A stretch of DNA of 64,000 nucleotides from Micromonospora tarapacensis. Its GTDB lineage: Bacteria > Actinomycetota > Actinomycetes > Mycobacteriales > Micromonosporaceae. This document shows, piece by piece, positions 50,291 to 58,009 of this stretch; position 1 is the first letter of the stretch; each line of letters begins with the position of its first letter. The stretch is taken from the NCBI RefSeq assembly GCF_019697375.1, contig NZ_JAHCDI010000003.1, positions 1,027,253-1,091,252 on the forward strand, read 5' to 3'. A program made the translations under genes and the position numbers. The notes below the pieces were generated by a model. It was not told where the DNA came from and made no database searches. It saw only the letters and a list, made by a program, of their open reading frames with translations.

Positions 50291-52371
50291 GGCTGATCAC
50301 CCCTGGGCGCGCAGGCCGAACCGGCGGCGGGGAAGGAGGCCGTCCGGGGCGGACGGCGGACGGGTCCGATGCGCTGGTGGGTGCGGACGGCCTTGCGGGA
50401 CGAGGCGTGGACGGGCGGAGCGGGGACGGTGCCGCCGACCGGCGACCGTCCGGGGACGGCGGTACGGACGGGGACTGCGGACGTGGACGGGGGCATGCCG
50501 GTCGCCGTGGCTCGCCGGGCGGCGGCGTTCCCCGCTGGTGGGGTTCGCGCGGGTGTGCCGCTGGCGGGTCGTGCGGTCGGGCTGGCACGTCGCGCGGCCG
50601 TGGGGCGGGTAGCGGGCGTGGAGCGTCCCGGTGTGCCTCCCGGCGGCACCGCCCCGGACCCGTCCCGCGCGGTCCGAGTACGGGTTCCGGAGGTGGCCTG
50701 GGCTGCGGAGAACACCGGTGTGACTGGGGCGGGTGGCCGGCGCGCTCTGCGGCGCTGATGCGGCCGAGAACGCCACCGCCGGTGCCGCACCGCTGCGCGC
50801 GGGTCTCGGTGTCGTCGTCACGGTGTCGCTGAAGGCGACCCGGGCCGGCGGCGCGGCCGGGGACGGCGGACTCGGCTGAGGCGGGGCCGGGTGGGAGAAC
50901 TGCACCGTCGGGACACCTGCTGACGGCGGTGCCGCTGGTGTGGACGGGGCCGTCGGGTGGCTGAAGGTTGGGGCGGCGTTCGTCCCGGACGGCACCGGCA
51001 GCGGCGTGTGGACGGCCGGTGCGTGGCTGAACGCGGCCGGTCCCGGCGGGGACGGCGGGACGGGAACCGGCCCCGGACGAGGCGGACGAGGCGGACGGGG
51101 CGGACGGGGGCCACCGGGCAGCGGACGGGGACCGGGCGGACGGGGTGTCGTCCGTCCGGCGGTCCGCGCCGCGTTCGCGCCGCCGAGGATGCCGGCCGCC
51201 GCGCCGATCGTTTTGATCATGATGAAGGCGTGGAGGAGTTGCCCGAGCAGTCCTCGGCTGTTGCGCTGGCCGAGTGGGCCGAGGACGAACTGTCGCATCC
51301 AGCCCGGCAGTTTGATCAGCAGCCACAGCATTGTCAGGCAGACCACGATGCCGAGGAGGCCGTGCCCGGTGGCGGGTATGCCCATGACGGTCGGTCCGGC
51401 GGGGGTGAGGAACACCTTGACGGCGGCCATGACGACGATGGCTTGGGCGAGTTGCAGGCCGAGGCAGGCCAGCGTGCAGCGCCACCACAGGTGGGCCACG
51501 CCCTCGGTGAGCGGGCTGGCGTGGCAGATCAGCGCCGCCGGGGCGACACCGAGCAGGATGACCAGCGCCGCCAGGCGCAGGACGAACGTGAACTCCACGA
51601 CGAGGCACATCACGATCACCGCGATGGCCAGCAACGCCATCAAAAACCCGCCGCCTCGTAGGGCGTCGTCCACGGTCTGGCGGATCGCGGTCGCGGCGGT
51701 CGGGCCGTCGATCGTGTTGCCGGCGATAGCGACGGTGAGCGCGTTGGTCAGCTCGATGGCCTTCTGACCGATGATCAGGCTGCAGTTGGCCAGGACCACG
51801 CCGACGGCGATGCGGGTAGCACCTGCTTGAGGCCGTAGGAGGTTTGCAGGGTCTCCCGGGCGGTGACCAGGAACCCTCCGGCGACGATGAACAGCACGAT
51901 GATGCCGTTGGCGACGATCAGGCTGGTCGTCCAGATCGCCTTCACGTGCTCGTTGACGGTGAGGTCCGGGGTCGACAGCCACGATTCGCCGAGGGCTTCC
52001 ATCACCGGCTGCAGGGCCTGCTCGGCGGCCCAGGCGACCAGGTCCACGACGGCCTTGCGGATCTGACCGCCGATGTCGTACCAGGCTGGATCGTCATCGA
52101 CTCCCTGCGACGGCGGTCCGGGAGTTGGGGCGGGGCCGGGCGCGGGTGCCGGCGTGGGCGGCTCGGACGGTGACGGCTCGGCCCCCGGTGGGCGCACGCC
52201 CGGGTCGGGCACACCCGGCGTCGGTGTGCTGGGCGGACAAGGTGCCGGGCTCGGCTGTGCGTGGGCCGGCCCCGCGAAGGCGAGGGCCAGGCCGGCTAGA
52301 AGCATGACGCCGAGCCACAGCAGCGCCATCCGCCGGAGAACCGGGTGGGGTCGGATCGACAGAGCGCCCAT
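50287..52371 (-). pseudogene. VirB6/TrbL-like polytopic conjugation protein with two frameshifts
   Basis: From ATG 52371 the protein has a signal helix (MALLWLGVMLLAGLALAFAG), a Pro-rich spacer, then helices (TTSLIVANGIIVLFIVAGGF). After TSYGLKQVLP the frame breaks near 51825; one more C in CCCGC would continue it as RIAVGVVLANCSLIIGQKAI and further TM helices (FVLRLAALVILLGVAPAALI). A long Pro/Ala-rich tail follows, with a second break near 50725, after which the other frame (TPVFSAAQATSGTRTRTARD) runs to a stop overlapping the PrgI-like start. The arrangement matches the membrane channel protein of actinobacterial transfer modules. Confidence 0.7.
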
Positions 52372-52817
52372 CACGCCACCCACGCGCCGACGATGGTCAC
52401 GAACAGCGGCGCGAGCAGCGCTAGGGCGTAGCCGATCGCGGCGGACCGCAACGCGAGCTTGGCCTTCTCGACCTCGCCGGGATCGCCGTTCGTGGCCAGA
52501 TAGCGCAGGCCACCGACGGTCAGGAACAGCGTGGCGACCGCGACGAGGATGCCGACGTGCCAGGCACGGATGTTGTTGGCGACCTGCTGGATGGACTCGG
52601 CGGCCAGCACCACCGAGGCGGGCTCGGCCGCGTGCGCCACGGTCGGCACGGCGACGAGGGTCACCGCCACCGCGGCGGCACCGAGCACCACCAGCCCGAG
52701 ACGGACCGTACGAGAGACGTGTCGACGCAGGCGAGGAACAGTCAGCCGTCCCCGCCTGCCCGCCCCGAGGCAGCAGGGCTCCGCCGCCTCGGGACGCGGG
52801 ACAGGACGATGGTTCAT
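52371..52817 (-). CDS. TrbC/VirB2-like pilin protein
   Basis: 148 aa. A basic N-terminus is followed by a signal-like helix (LGLVVLGAAAVAVTLVAVPT with VAHAA), then two membrane helices: HVGILVAVATLFLTVGGLRY and IGYALALLAPLFVTIVGAWV, separated by the short loop NGDPGEVEKAK. This two-helix plan is that of VirB2/TrbC conjugative pilins. TGATG overlap with the VirB6/TrbL-like gene. First gene of the leftward transfer block. Confidence 0.75.
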   Translation of the reverse strand: MNHRPVPRPEAAEPCCLGAGRRGRLTVPRLRRHVSRTVRLGLVVLGAAAVAVTLVAVPTVAHAAEPASVVLAAESIQQVANNIRAWHVGILVAVATLFLTVGGLRYLATNGDPGEVEKAKLALRSAAIGYALALLAPLFVTIVGAWVA

Positions 52818-53044
52818 GGGATCGGACACCTCCAAAGACGCACGCCGAGGCAGCCCCAGGCGGGGCACGGGGTGTGCGAGTGGGCGGAAAAAGAAGTGCG
52901 GGACCGGGCGATGCGCGGTGACCTGTGGTGCCGACCGGCGTGGCCGTCCTCCTCACCAGATGGCGGATGGGCCGGGGACCGTGCGGGATGTCAGCGCCGT
53001 CAACGGGTCCGGTCGAGAACAAGGTCACCTGCGGAAAAGTCCCG

Positions 53045-53080
53045 CACTAGGGGATTACAAATCCGGACCTTGGATTGGAA
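53045..53080. repeat. 36-bp inverted repeat, left arm
   Basis: Pairs in inverted orientation with 54504-54539: 32 of 36 positions agree, the outer 21 exactly. Both arms contain GGATTACAAATCC (a small internal palindrome whose complement looks like a tRNA anticodon arm with TGT). The arms enclose the TTGAACA array and the sigma-like gene. Confidence 0.85.
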
Positions 53081-53125
53081 GCCCCGCTGCGCGCCGACCT
53101 CGGCACCCTGCCCTACGCCGAGGGC

Positions 53126-53580
53126 TTGAACAAGATCATCGACGGGTTGAACACGTAGGTCAGGGCCGTCGAGACGCTCTCCGTTGGTGCCACCTTGGCC
53201 GGCAGGGGACCGCGACGGAGCAGTGACCGGTTGAACAAGATCGCTAGCCGGGTTGAACAAGATCCTCGCTTGCTTGAACACGACGGGCTCACCGCCTCCG
53301 GGCTAGAACACAATCGCCCCGAGCGCGTTCCGTAGCCTCTTCTGGCCCTCCAGCTCCATCGGTGCAGGTGGATCTGTTTGCGGGCATGTTCAAGCCGGCT
53401 GCCTCGAAGCGGCTACGGCCGGCGCGGAGGGCGTTGAACAGCCTGACCACGGGTTGAACACCCCGACTCGGGGTGTCGGCCGGCTGCCGCCGAGGCCCAT
53501 CGACGGGCATTGGCGACAGCCGGGTTGAACACGTGACGAGCCTGCTTGAACAAGATCAGCAGTGTTCATGATCTGTTCAA
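53126..53580. repeat. Iteron-like array of eleven TTGAACA heptamers
   Basis: Exact TTGAACA begins at 53126, 53147, 53231, 53253, 53274, 53434, 53454, 53525 and 53546 on the plus strand, and its complement TGTTCAA begins at 53387 and 53574. A variant, TAGAACA, is at 53304. Neighbouring copies are 20-22 bp apart (two helical turns), and most extend to TTGAACAAGATC or GGGTTGAACACG. This is the spacing of replication iterons or of a cooperative operator. It lies directly upstream of the gene at 53660. Confidence 0.85.
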
Positions 53581-53659
53581 AGTCCCTGGTGGCGTGGTGG
53601 CACAGCGCCGACCGGCACTCCCGCCGGACGGCACACGGTCATCACGAGGGAGCACCACC

Positions 53660-54481
53660 ATGGACCGTCGTACCCCCACCGCCGAGCCGGCCGTCGTACG
53701 GCGGGGCGAGACGTTGCTCACCGACATCGATTACCGGTTCCGGCTGATGGGGCGGGGACCGAGCCCGTTGTCGGTGGACGGCCGCAGCCTCGGTCACGGC
53801 CTGCCCCGCCGGGGCATCGCCCTGCCCGAGCTGTCGGCGATCCTGATGCACCCGTCCTGCGGCTACGCCGCCCGGGACGCGGCGTGGCGGCTGCTCGTGC
53901 AGCGCGCCCGGACCGGCGACCCGGCGTGGCGTGCCGGCGCGGTTGGTGTCGCGTTGCCGGGCCTGCGGTTCAAGGCGTACCTGCTGGCCAAGCTGTTCAC
54001 CGGCGACGTGCAGGCCGCCATCGTCGAGCACTTCCTCCGCGCTCTCGGGACGGTCGATGTGGCCAAGCCGAGTGTGGTCGGCAACCTGCTGTCCGCCGCA
54101 TTCTCCAAGGCCCGTACGGAGCTGCGGGATCTGGAACCGGCCTCTTCCGGCGTGCCGAACCACGCCCCGGGGGCGGTGGTGCCTCCGGCCCCGTACGGCC
54201 ACCCGGATCTCGTCCTGGCCCGCGCGGTCACCGCCGGGGCCATCACCGTCCAGGAGGCGGAGCTGATCGGCGCGACGTACCTGGAGGAGGTCAGCCTCAC
54301 CGCCTACGCCGAACGCACCGGCCAGCCCCGCTGGAACCTCTACAAGCGTCGTACCGCCGCGGTCGCCAGGCTGCGGGCCGCGATCGAGTCCGGTGAGCTG
54401 TCTGACGCGTACGCCGATGTGGTCACCGAGGCCACGGCGACGGTGGTCCTCGACGCCCCGCCCGCCCGGAAGCGTCCATGA
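53660..54481 (+). CDS. Sigma-like HTH protein, candidate iteron-binding factor
   Basis: 273 aa from ATG 53660 (GAGGGA upstream). ETLLTDIDYRFRLMGRGPSP, CGYAARDAAWRLLVQRARTG and GLRFKAYLLAKLFTGDVQAA form a helical domain as in sigma-like proteins of actinobacterial integrative elements. AELIGATYLEEVSLTAYAER with TGQPRWNLYKRRTAAVARLR looks like a region-4-type HTH. Because the TTGAACA array is its upstream region, it may bind it as an initiator or autoregulator. That is inference from position. Confidence 0.65.
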   Translation: MDRRTPTAEPAVVRRGETLLTDIDYRFRLMGRGPSPLSVDGRSLGHGLPRRGIALPELSAILMHPSCGYAARDAAWRLLVQRARTGDPAWRAGAVGVALPGLRFKAYLLAKLFTGDVQAAIVEHFLRALGTVDVAKPSVVGNLLSAAFSKARTELRDLEPASSGVPNHAPGAVVPPAPYGHPDLVLARAVTAGAITVQEAELIGATYLEEVSLTAYAERTGQPRWNLYKRRTAAVARLRAAIESGELSDAYADVVTEATATVVLDAPPARKRP

Positions 54482-54503
54482 GCAGCCTGCCTGAGCTGTG
54501 GTT

Positions 54504-54539
54504 TTCCAATTCGAGGATCGGATTTGTAATCCCCTAGTG
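54504..54539. repeat. 36-bp inverted repeat, right arm
   Basis: Reverse complement of 53045-53080 with four mismatches. It begins 20 nt after the stop of the sigma-like gene and ends 19 nt before the methyltransferase-like gene, so the pair exactly frames a 1.4-kb unit. Confidence 0.85.
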
Positions 54540-54558
54540 TCAGCGCTCGTCGGCGGAC

Positions 54559-55296
54559 GTGGCCCACACGCCCATGCCGAAGCCCCACTCCACCGCCCCC
54601 GGTGACCGGCCTCAGCCGGCACCGGTCGGCCTGCTCCTCGCCCGCAGCCGCGTGCCGCGCACGCCCCGCCGGGTTGTGCCGGACTGGCACGGGCTGTCCC
54701 CGAGCCACCTCGCCTACCTCATCCGCCGCTATACCCACGGCGGTGACGTGGTGCTCGACCTCGACGCGCACCCCGCCGCCATCGCCGCGACCGCCTACCT
54801 GGACCGGGTGCCGGCCCGGCTGTTCACCGGTCGCCACGGCCTGCACGTGCGGCTCCTGCCGCCCGCTCCCGAACGCCGGACGCGCCACGCTGTTCGCCAT
54901 CCCGGTCCACGGGTCGACCTGATGCTGGCGACCCTGCCGAAGGGCGCACAGAGCCTCGCCCGAGACGGCATCGCCGCAGCAATGAACACCTGGCGGCCTC
55001 TGCTACGCCCCGGCGGCTCCCTGCTTGTCCGACTCGCCAGCCGGCAGTCTCAGTCGGGCGAGGTCAGCCGGCGTGCCACGGTCATCGCCGCCGCCCGCGC
55101 CGCCGGATTCTTCTACCACCAGCACATCCCCGCCGTCCTCGTCCCGCTGCCCGAACACGAGCCACGCACCGCCCCGGAACGCCCCGACGAAGCCGATGAC
55201 GGCCGCCGCCTGCTCGCCGGCCGTCACCTTCCGACGTTCCAGGACCTGCTCGCGTTCGGGACCACCGCCACCGGTGAGGAGAACACCCGTGCCTGA
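54559..55296 (+). CDS. Methyltransferase-like protein of the element
   Basis: 245 aa. WHGLSPSHLAYLIRRYTHGG then DVVLDLDAHPAAIAATAYLD resembles motif I of Rossmann DNA/RNA methyltransferases, and VDLMLATLPKGA with MNTWRPLLRPGGSLLVRLAS is a motif IV/post-strand region, but the catalytic NPPY/DPPY is not obvious. GTG 54559 or ATG 54574 may be the start. It overlaps the next gene by 8 nt. It may be a degenerate relative of DNA methylases found at this place in related elements. Confidence 0.65.
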   Translation: MAHTPMPKPHSTAPGDRPQPAPVGLLLARSRVPRTPRRVVPDWHGLSPSHLAYLIRRYTHGGDVVLDLDAHPAAIAATAYLDRVPARLFTGRHGLHVRLLPPAPERRTRHAVRHPGPRVDLMLATLPKGAQSLARDGIAAAMNTWRPLLRPGGSLLVRLASRQSQSGEVSRRATVIAAARAAGFFYHQHIPAVLVPLPEHEPRTAPERPDEADDGRRLLAGRHLPTFQDLLAFGTTATGEENTRA

Positions 55297-55570
55297 GCCC
55301 CGTCCGCCGTTCCAGCCCGCCGAACCCCACGACTCCGAATCGCCGCACCCCGGCGCGTCCGACCTGGCCGCCGTGCTCACCGAGGGCTACCTCGGTGCGG
55401 TCTGGCTCACCGGCCAACACCCATCCCGCGACCTGCGACGCGGCCGATACACCCCGGAGTCGCTGACGCATCCCGGCAAGATGCTGCCGACAATCCCCCG
55501 GTACGCCATCGGCACCTACACCAACCCCGTTGACGTCGTCCTGGCCGAGGGACCGGGGGCATTGGCATGA
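55289..55570 (+). CDS. Truncated DNA-methylase-like N-terminal fragment
   Basis: 93 aa. LAAVLTEGYLGAVWLTGQHP then RYTPESLTHPGKMLPTIPRY and IGTYTNPVDVVLAEGPGALA closely follow the N-terminal part of DNA methylases in which HPAKM...Y..PGD.VLDPMCGxGT is motif I. Here the motif reads DVVLAEGPG and the protein stops at once, so the catalytic half is missing. Coupled to the excisionase gene by a 4-nt overlap (ATGA at 55567). Probably a remnant kept because of that coupling. Confidence 0.65.
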   Translation: MPEPRPPFQPAEPHDSESPHPGASDLAAVLTEGYLGAVWLTGQHPSRDLRRGRYTPESLTHPGKMLPTIPRYAIGTYTNPVDVVLAEGPGALA

Positions 55571-55923
55571 CGGAGACCACCAGGCTTGACGATTACGACG
55601 AGGCAGAGCGTCCATCTATGCCGCACACGTCGATCACACCGTTCGGGACCGATAGTCGGGGGATCACCGCTGCGGACCTGCGGCTGCTTCCCGTCGCGTT
55701 TCCGTTCGACCCGGTGGTGCCGCAGGCGTTCGGAATCAGCCGCAGCGCGGCCTACCGGGCACTCGCGGCAGGGCAGTTACCGATCACTCCACTGCGGCTC
55801 GGGCGAAAGTTGATCGTGCGGCGCGCGGATCTACTCACCGCCCTCGGCATCGATGAGGAGCCCGGACGCGGCGAGTGGGCGACACACGGCGCCGAGGACG
55901 CCACCCGGCGTCCTCGGCGCTAA
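55567..55923 (+). CDS. Excisionase-like HTH protein (Xis)
   Basis: 118 aa. The central HTH_17/MerR-like unit FGISRSAAYRALAAGQLPIT then PLRLGRKLIVRRADLLTALG is the standard recombination-directionality factor form in actinobacterial elements. The gene lies directly before the integrase (45-nt gap) and overlaps the methylase fragment. It would direct the integrase towards excision. Confidence 0.85.
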   Translation: MTETTRLDDYDEAERPSMPHTSITPFGTDSRGITAADLRLLPVAFPFDPVVPQAFGISRSAAYRALAAGQLPITPLRLGRKLIVRRADLLTALGIDEEPGRGEWATHGAEDATRRPRR

Positions 55924-55967
55924 CCGAGCGGCCTCGCGTGGGGTCGCGAGAGCGACGTGGAGGAAAG

Positions 55968-57335
55968 GTGAACCGACCGTACGTGCAACGTGGCAAGCCC
56001 GTCGTGGGCGTGTTCCAGCGTTGTAAGAACGACTGCTCGCCAGCGGGTTGCAAGCGCGGCCACACATGGACCTTTATGGTGGAACTGTCGGACCCCAGCG
56101 GGCAGCGGCGGCAGGTGAAGAAGGGCGCATTCGCCACCGGCAAGGACGCGGCCGAAGCCCGAGCTGAAGTGATCCGCAAGCATCGCGAGGGTCTGCTCCC
56201 GCAGGACACCGGGATGACGGTAGCAGTGTGGTTGCGGCAGTGGCTCGTCACCCAGGAAGAGGTTCGGGGTCTCCGCGACGGCACCATCGTCGACTACCGC
56301 CGCCACATCGAGAGCTACTGGATTCCGAAGATCGGCAACGTCAAGCTTGTTGACTTCCGTCCCCAGCACGTCACCAACGCGCTGCGCGCCATCAAGCAGG
56401 AACGCGAGAAACAGATCAGCGAAGCCAAGGAGTTAGGGGCCCGCTACGAGGCCGAGGCCGCAGCAGCCGACGAGGATCGCAAGCGGGCAGGCCGTAAGCG
56501 CCCGGTGAAACCGAAGCGGGTCGTGGTGCCCCGCCGTTTCGGTCCTGCTACGGCCCTGCGGGCACACGCCACCCTCCGAGCTGCGCTGAACGCCGCGATC
56601 CGGGCGGAGAAGGTGTCCCGCAACGTCGCGGCGCTGGCTGACCGGCCGAGGGAAACGCGGCGGAAGGTGAAGCCTTGGAAACCGGAGCAACTCGGTGCCT
56701 GGCTCGACGCCATCGCGGGGGAGCGGTTGTATCCGCTCTACCACCTGGGTGCCTTCGCCGGTCTGCGTCGCGGCGAACTCTGCGGCGTGAGCTGGGACGA
56801 CATCGACCTCGACGCCGGGCATGTCATCGTCGGGTGGCAGATCACCGGCATCAGCTACCGCAAGGCGAAGGCCGCCGAGAAGCAGGGGCGGACAATGAGC
56901 TACCGGGTCCGGCCGAAGACCAGCGACGGGGAGGACCGCACAGTTGATCTCGATGCCGTGACGATCCTGGTGCTGCGGGCGTGGCGACGTCAGCAGGCGA
57001 AGGAACGGCTGGCGCTGGGCCGGGCCTACCGGAACCGCGAGAACCTCGTGTTTACCCGCGCTGACGGGACGCCCCTTGACCCGGACCAGGTATACAAGAC
57101 GTTCAAACGTTTGGTACGCCGACACGGGCTGCCCGAGGTGGCGTTGCATCACCTGCGGCACGGGTCGGCGTCGCTGCAGATCGAGGGTGGTGTCGACATC
57201 GCTGTCATCTCCAAGCGCCTCGGCCACAGCAAGATCAGCCTGACCAGCGACACCTACGGGCACCTGATCGGGACCGTGGGCAAGTCGGCAGCCGAAGCGG
57301 CGGCAGCGGTAGTTCCCCGGCGGCGGGCAGGGTAG
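55968..57335 (+). CDS. Tyrosine integrase
   Basis: 455 aa. An arm-binding-type N-terminus (TWTFMVELSDPSGQRRQVKK), a core-binding SAM-like domain (TVAVWLRQWLVTQEEVRGLR), and a catalytic domain with Arg267 (AGLRRGEL), the HxxR motif HHLRHGSASL (from His394), GHSKI (His420) and nucleophile Tyr430 in SDTYGHL. GTG 55968 is preceded by GTGGAGGAAAG. The att core and tRNA-Gly are 100 bp downstream, the normal int-attP arrangement. The frame is intact, unlike the transfer genes. Confidence 0.95.
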   Translation: MNRPYVQRGKPVVGVFQRCKNDCSPAGCKRGHTWTFMVELSDPSGQRRQVKKGAFATGKDAAEARAEVIRKHREGLLPQDTGMTVAVWLRQWLVTQEEVRGLRDGTIVDYRRHIESYWIPKIGNVKLVDFRPQHVTNALRAIKQEREKQISEAKELGARYEAEAAAADEDRKRAGRKRPVKPKRVVVPRRFGPATALRAHATLRAALNAAIRAEKVSRNVAALADRPRETRRKVKPWKPEQLGAWLDAIAGERLYPLYHLGAFAGLRRGELCGVSWDDIDLDAGHVIVGWQITGISYRKAKAAEKQGRTMSYRVRPKTSDGEDRTVDLDAVTILVLRAWRRQQAKERLALGRAYRNRENLVFTRADGTPLDPDQVYKTFKRLVRRHGLPEVALHHLRHGSASLQIEGGVDIAVISKRLGHSKISLTSDTYGHLIGTVGKSAAEAAAAVVPRRRAG

Positions 57336-57339
57336 CGGA

Positions 57340-57355
57340 CCAAGATCCCTACCAT
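57340..57355. repeat. 16-bp repeat near right end (partner of 22791-22806)
   Basis: CCAAGATCCCTACCAT, directly repeated at the other end of the element, four nt after the integrase stop. A related phrase, TCCCTACCA, follows at once (57357-57365), giving two partial copies in tandem. Confidence 0.55.
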
Positions 57356-57434
57356 TTCCCTACCAGCTTGCCCTGCGCAAATGAAGGGCATCGATTAAGT
57401 CGCAAGATGATCAAGCGTTGACCAGCCTGAACGG

Positions 57435-57479
57435 GTGGAGCGGGCGACGGGAATCGAACCCGCACCGTCAGTTTGGAAG
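57435..57479. repeat. attR core inside tRNA-Gly
   Basis: Exact 45-bp copy of 22623-22667. Here it continues without interruption into the 5' half of tRNA-Gly, so the element supplied the 3' half that restores the gene. Confidence 0.93.
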
Positions 57480-57509
57480 ACTGAAGCTCTGCCATTGAGC
57501 TACGCCCGC
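57439..57509 (-). tRNA. tRNA-Gly (anticodon TCC)
   Basis: 71 nt on the minus strand (CCA encoded at 57436-57438). It folds as a cloverleaf: acceptor GCGGGCG/CGCCCGC, D-arm with AGCTCAATGGCAGAGCT, anticodon loop CTTCCAA, T-arm with GGTTCGATTCC. It is the integration target. Confidence 0.95.
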
Positions 57510-57778
57510 GTACGCCCCGGAAACCGGGACGCGCCCGACAGCCTACCCAATGCCAGCGGCGCCCGCGCGACCGTATCCGCGCGCCGCGGCGTCCATGATC
57601 CGCGCGCGACGTGGCCGGGCGACGCCGGAGGCCGCAGCATCGCGGAGAGCGTCGCCTTCCCCAGGGTTGGAGGCGGCGTGAAAGTGCGCCGCCTGTGTCC
57701 GGTTCGTCCTCGTTCGGCGCGTTGGGGGACGCCCCGGCATCCCGTTGTCGGGCCGACGGCATAGACTGCTGGTCGCCA

Positions 57779-57852
57779 CGGGGTGTGGCGCAGCTTGGTA
57801 GCGCACTCGCTTTGGGAGCGAGGGGCCGTGGGTTCAAATCCCGCCACCCCGA
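57779..57852 (+). tRNA. tRNA-Pro (anticodon TGG)
   Basis: 74 nt without encoded CCA. Acceptor CGGGGTG/CACCCCG, D-arm GCGCAGCTTGGTAGCGC, anticodon stem CTCGC/GCGAG around TTTGGGA, T-arm with GGTTCAAATCC. It lies upstream of trigger factor as in many actinobacteria. Confidence 0.96.
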
Positions 57853-58009
57853 CTGCCGCACGCAATGGACCGCGGCACCCGGATGGCTGGCACGCGGGGC
57901 GGCTCCGCGGCTGGTCCCGGGCGCTGCCGGCCCATCGTGCCGGCTCACCTACACTCGATGGGCCGAAAGTGCGCCCGAACTCAACCGAGATCCGTCAAGG
58001 AGTACGCCT

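Larger units (their letters stand above)
22623..57479. mobile_element. Integrative element in tRNA-Gly(TCC), about 34.8 kb
   Basis: Bounded by an exact 45-bp direct repeat: 22623-22667 (displaced 3' half of tRNA-Gly) and 57435-57479 (the same segment inside the intact tRNA). The right end carries a tyrosine integrase and an excisionase next to the tRNA. Inside are cargo operons, DUF932-type backbone genes, and a transfer module with PrgI-like, VirB6/TrbL-like, VirB2/TrbC-like, replication-relaxation and M23 genes. Several transfer genes are frameshifted and no VirB4, VirD4/FtsK or relaxase gene was recognised, so it looks like a non-autonomous or decaying ICE. Confidence 0.9.

Noticed and set aside
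50226..51608. 460-codon Arg/Pro-rich frame on the minus strand
   Set aside because: It is an alternative frame of the VirB6/TrbL-like gene; the adjacent frame has clear membrane helices.
53126..53580. CRISPR array
   Set aside because: The repeated unit is only 7-12 bp, occurs on both strands, spacers are about 14 bp, and there are no cas genes.
53126..53580. SOS (LexA) boxes
   Set aside because: The actinobacterial SOS box is palindromic (TCGAAC...GTTCGA); the copies here are single half-site-like heptamers in direct array.
53045..54539. Insertion sequence with 36-bp terminal repeats
   Set aside because: The enclosed gene shows no transposase motif (no DDE block) and no target-site duplication is apparent beside the arms.
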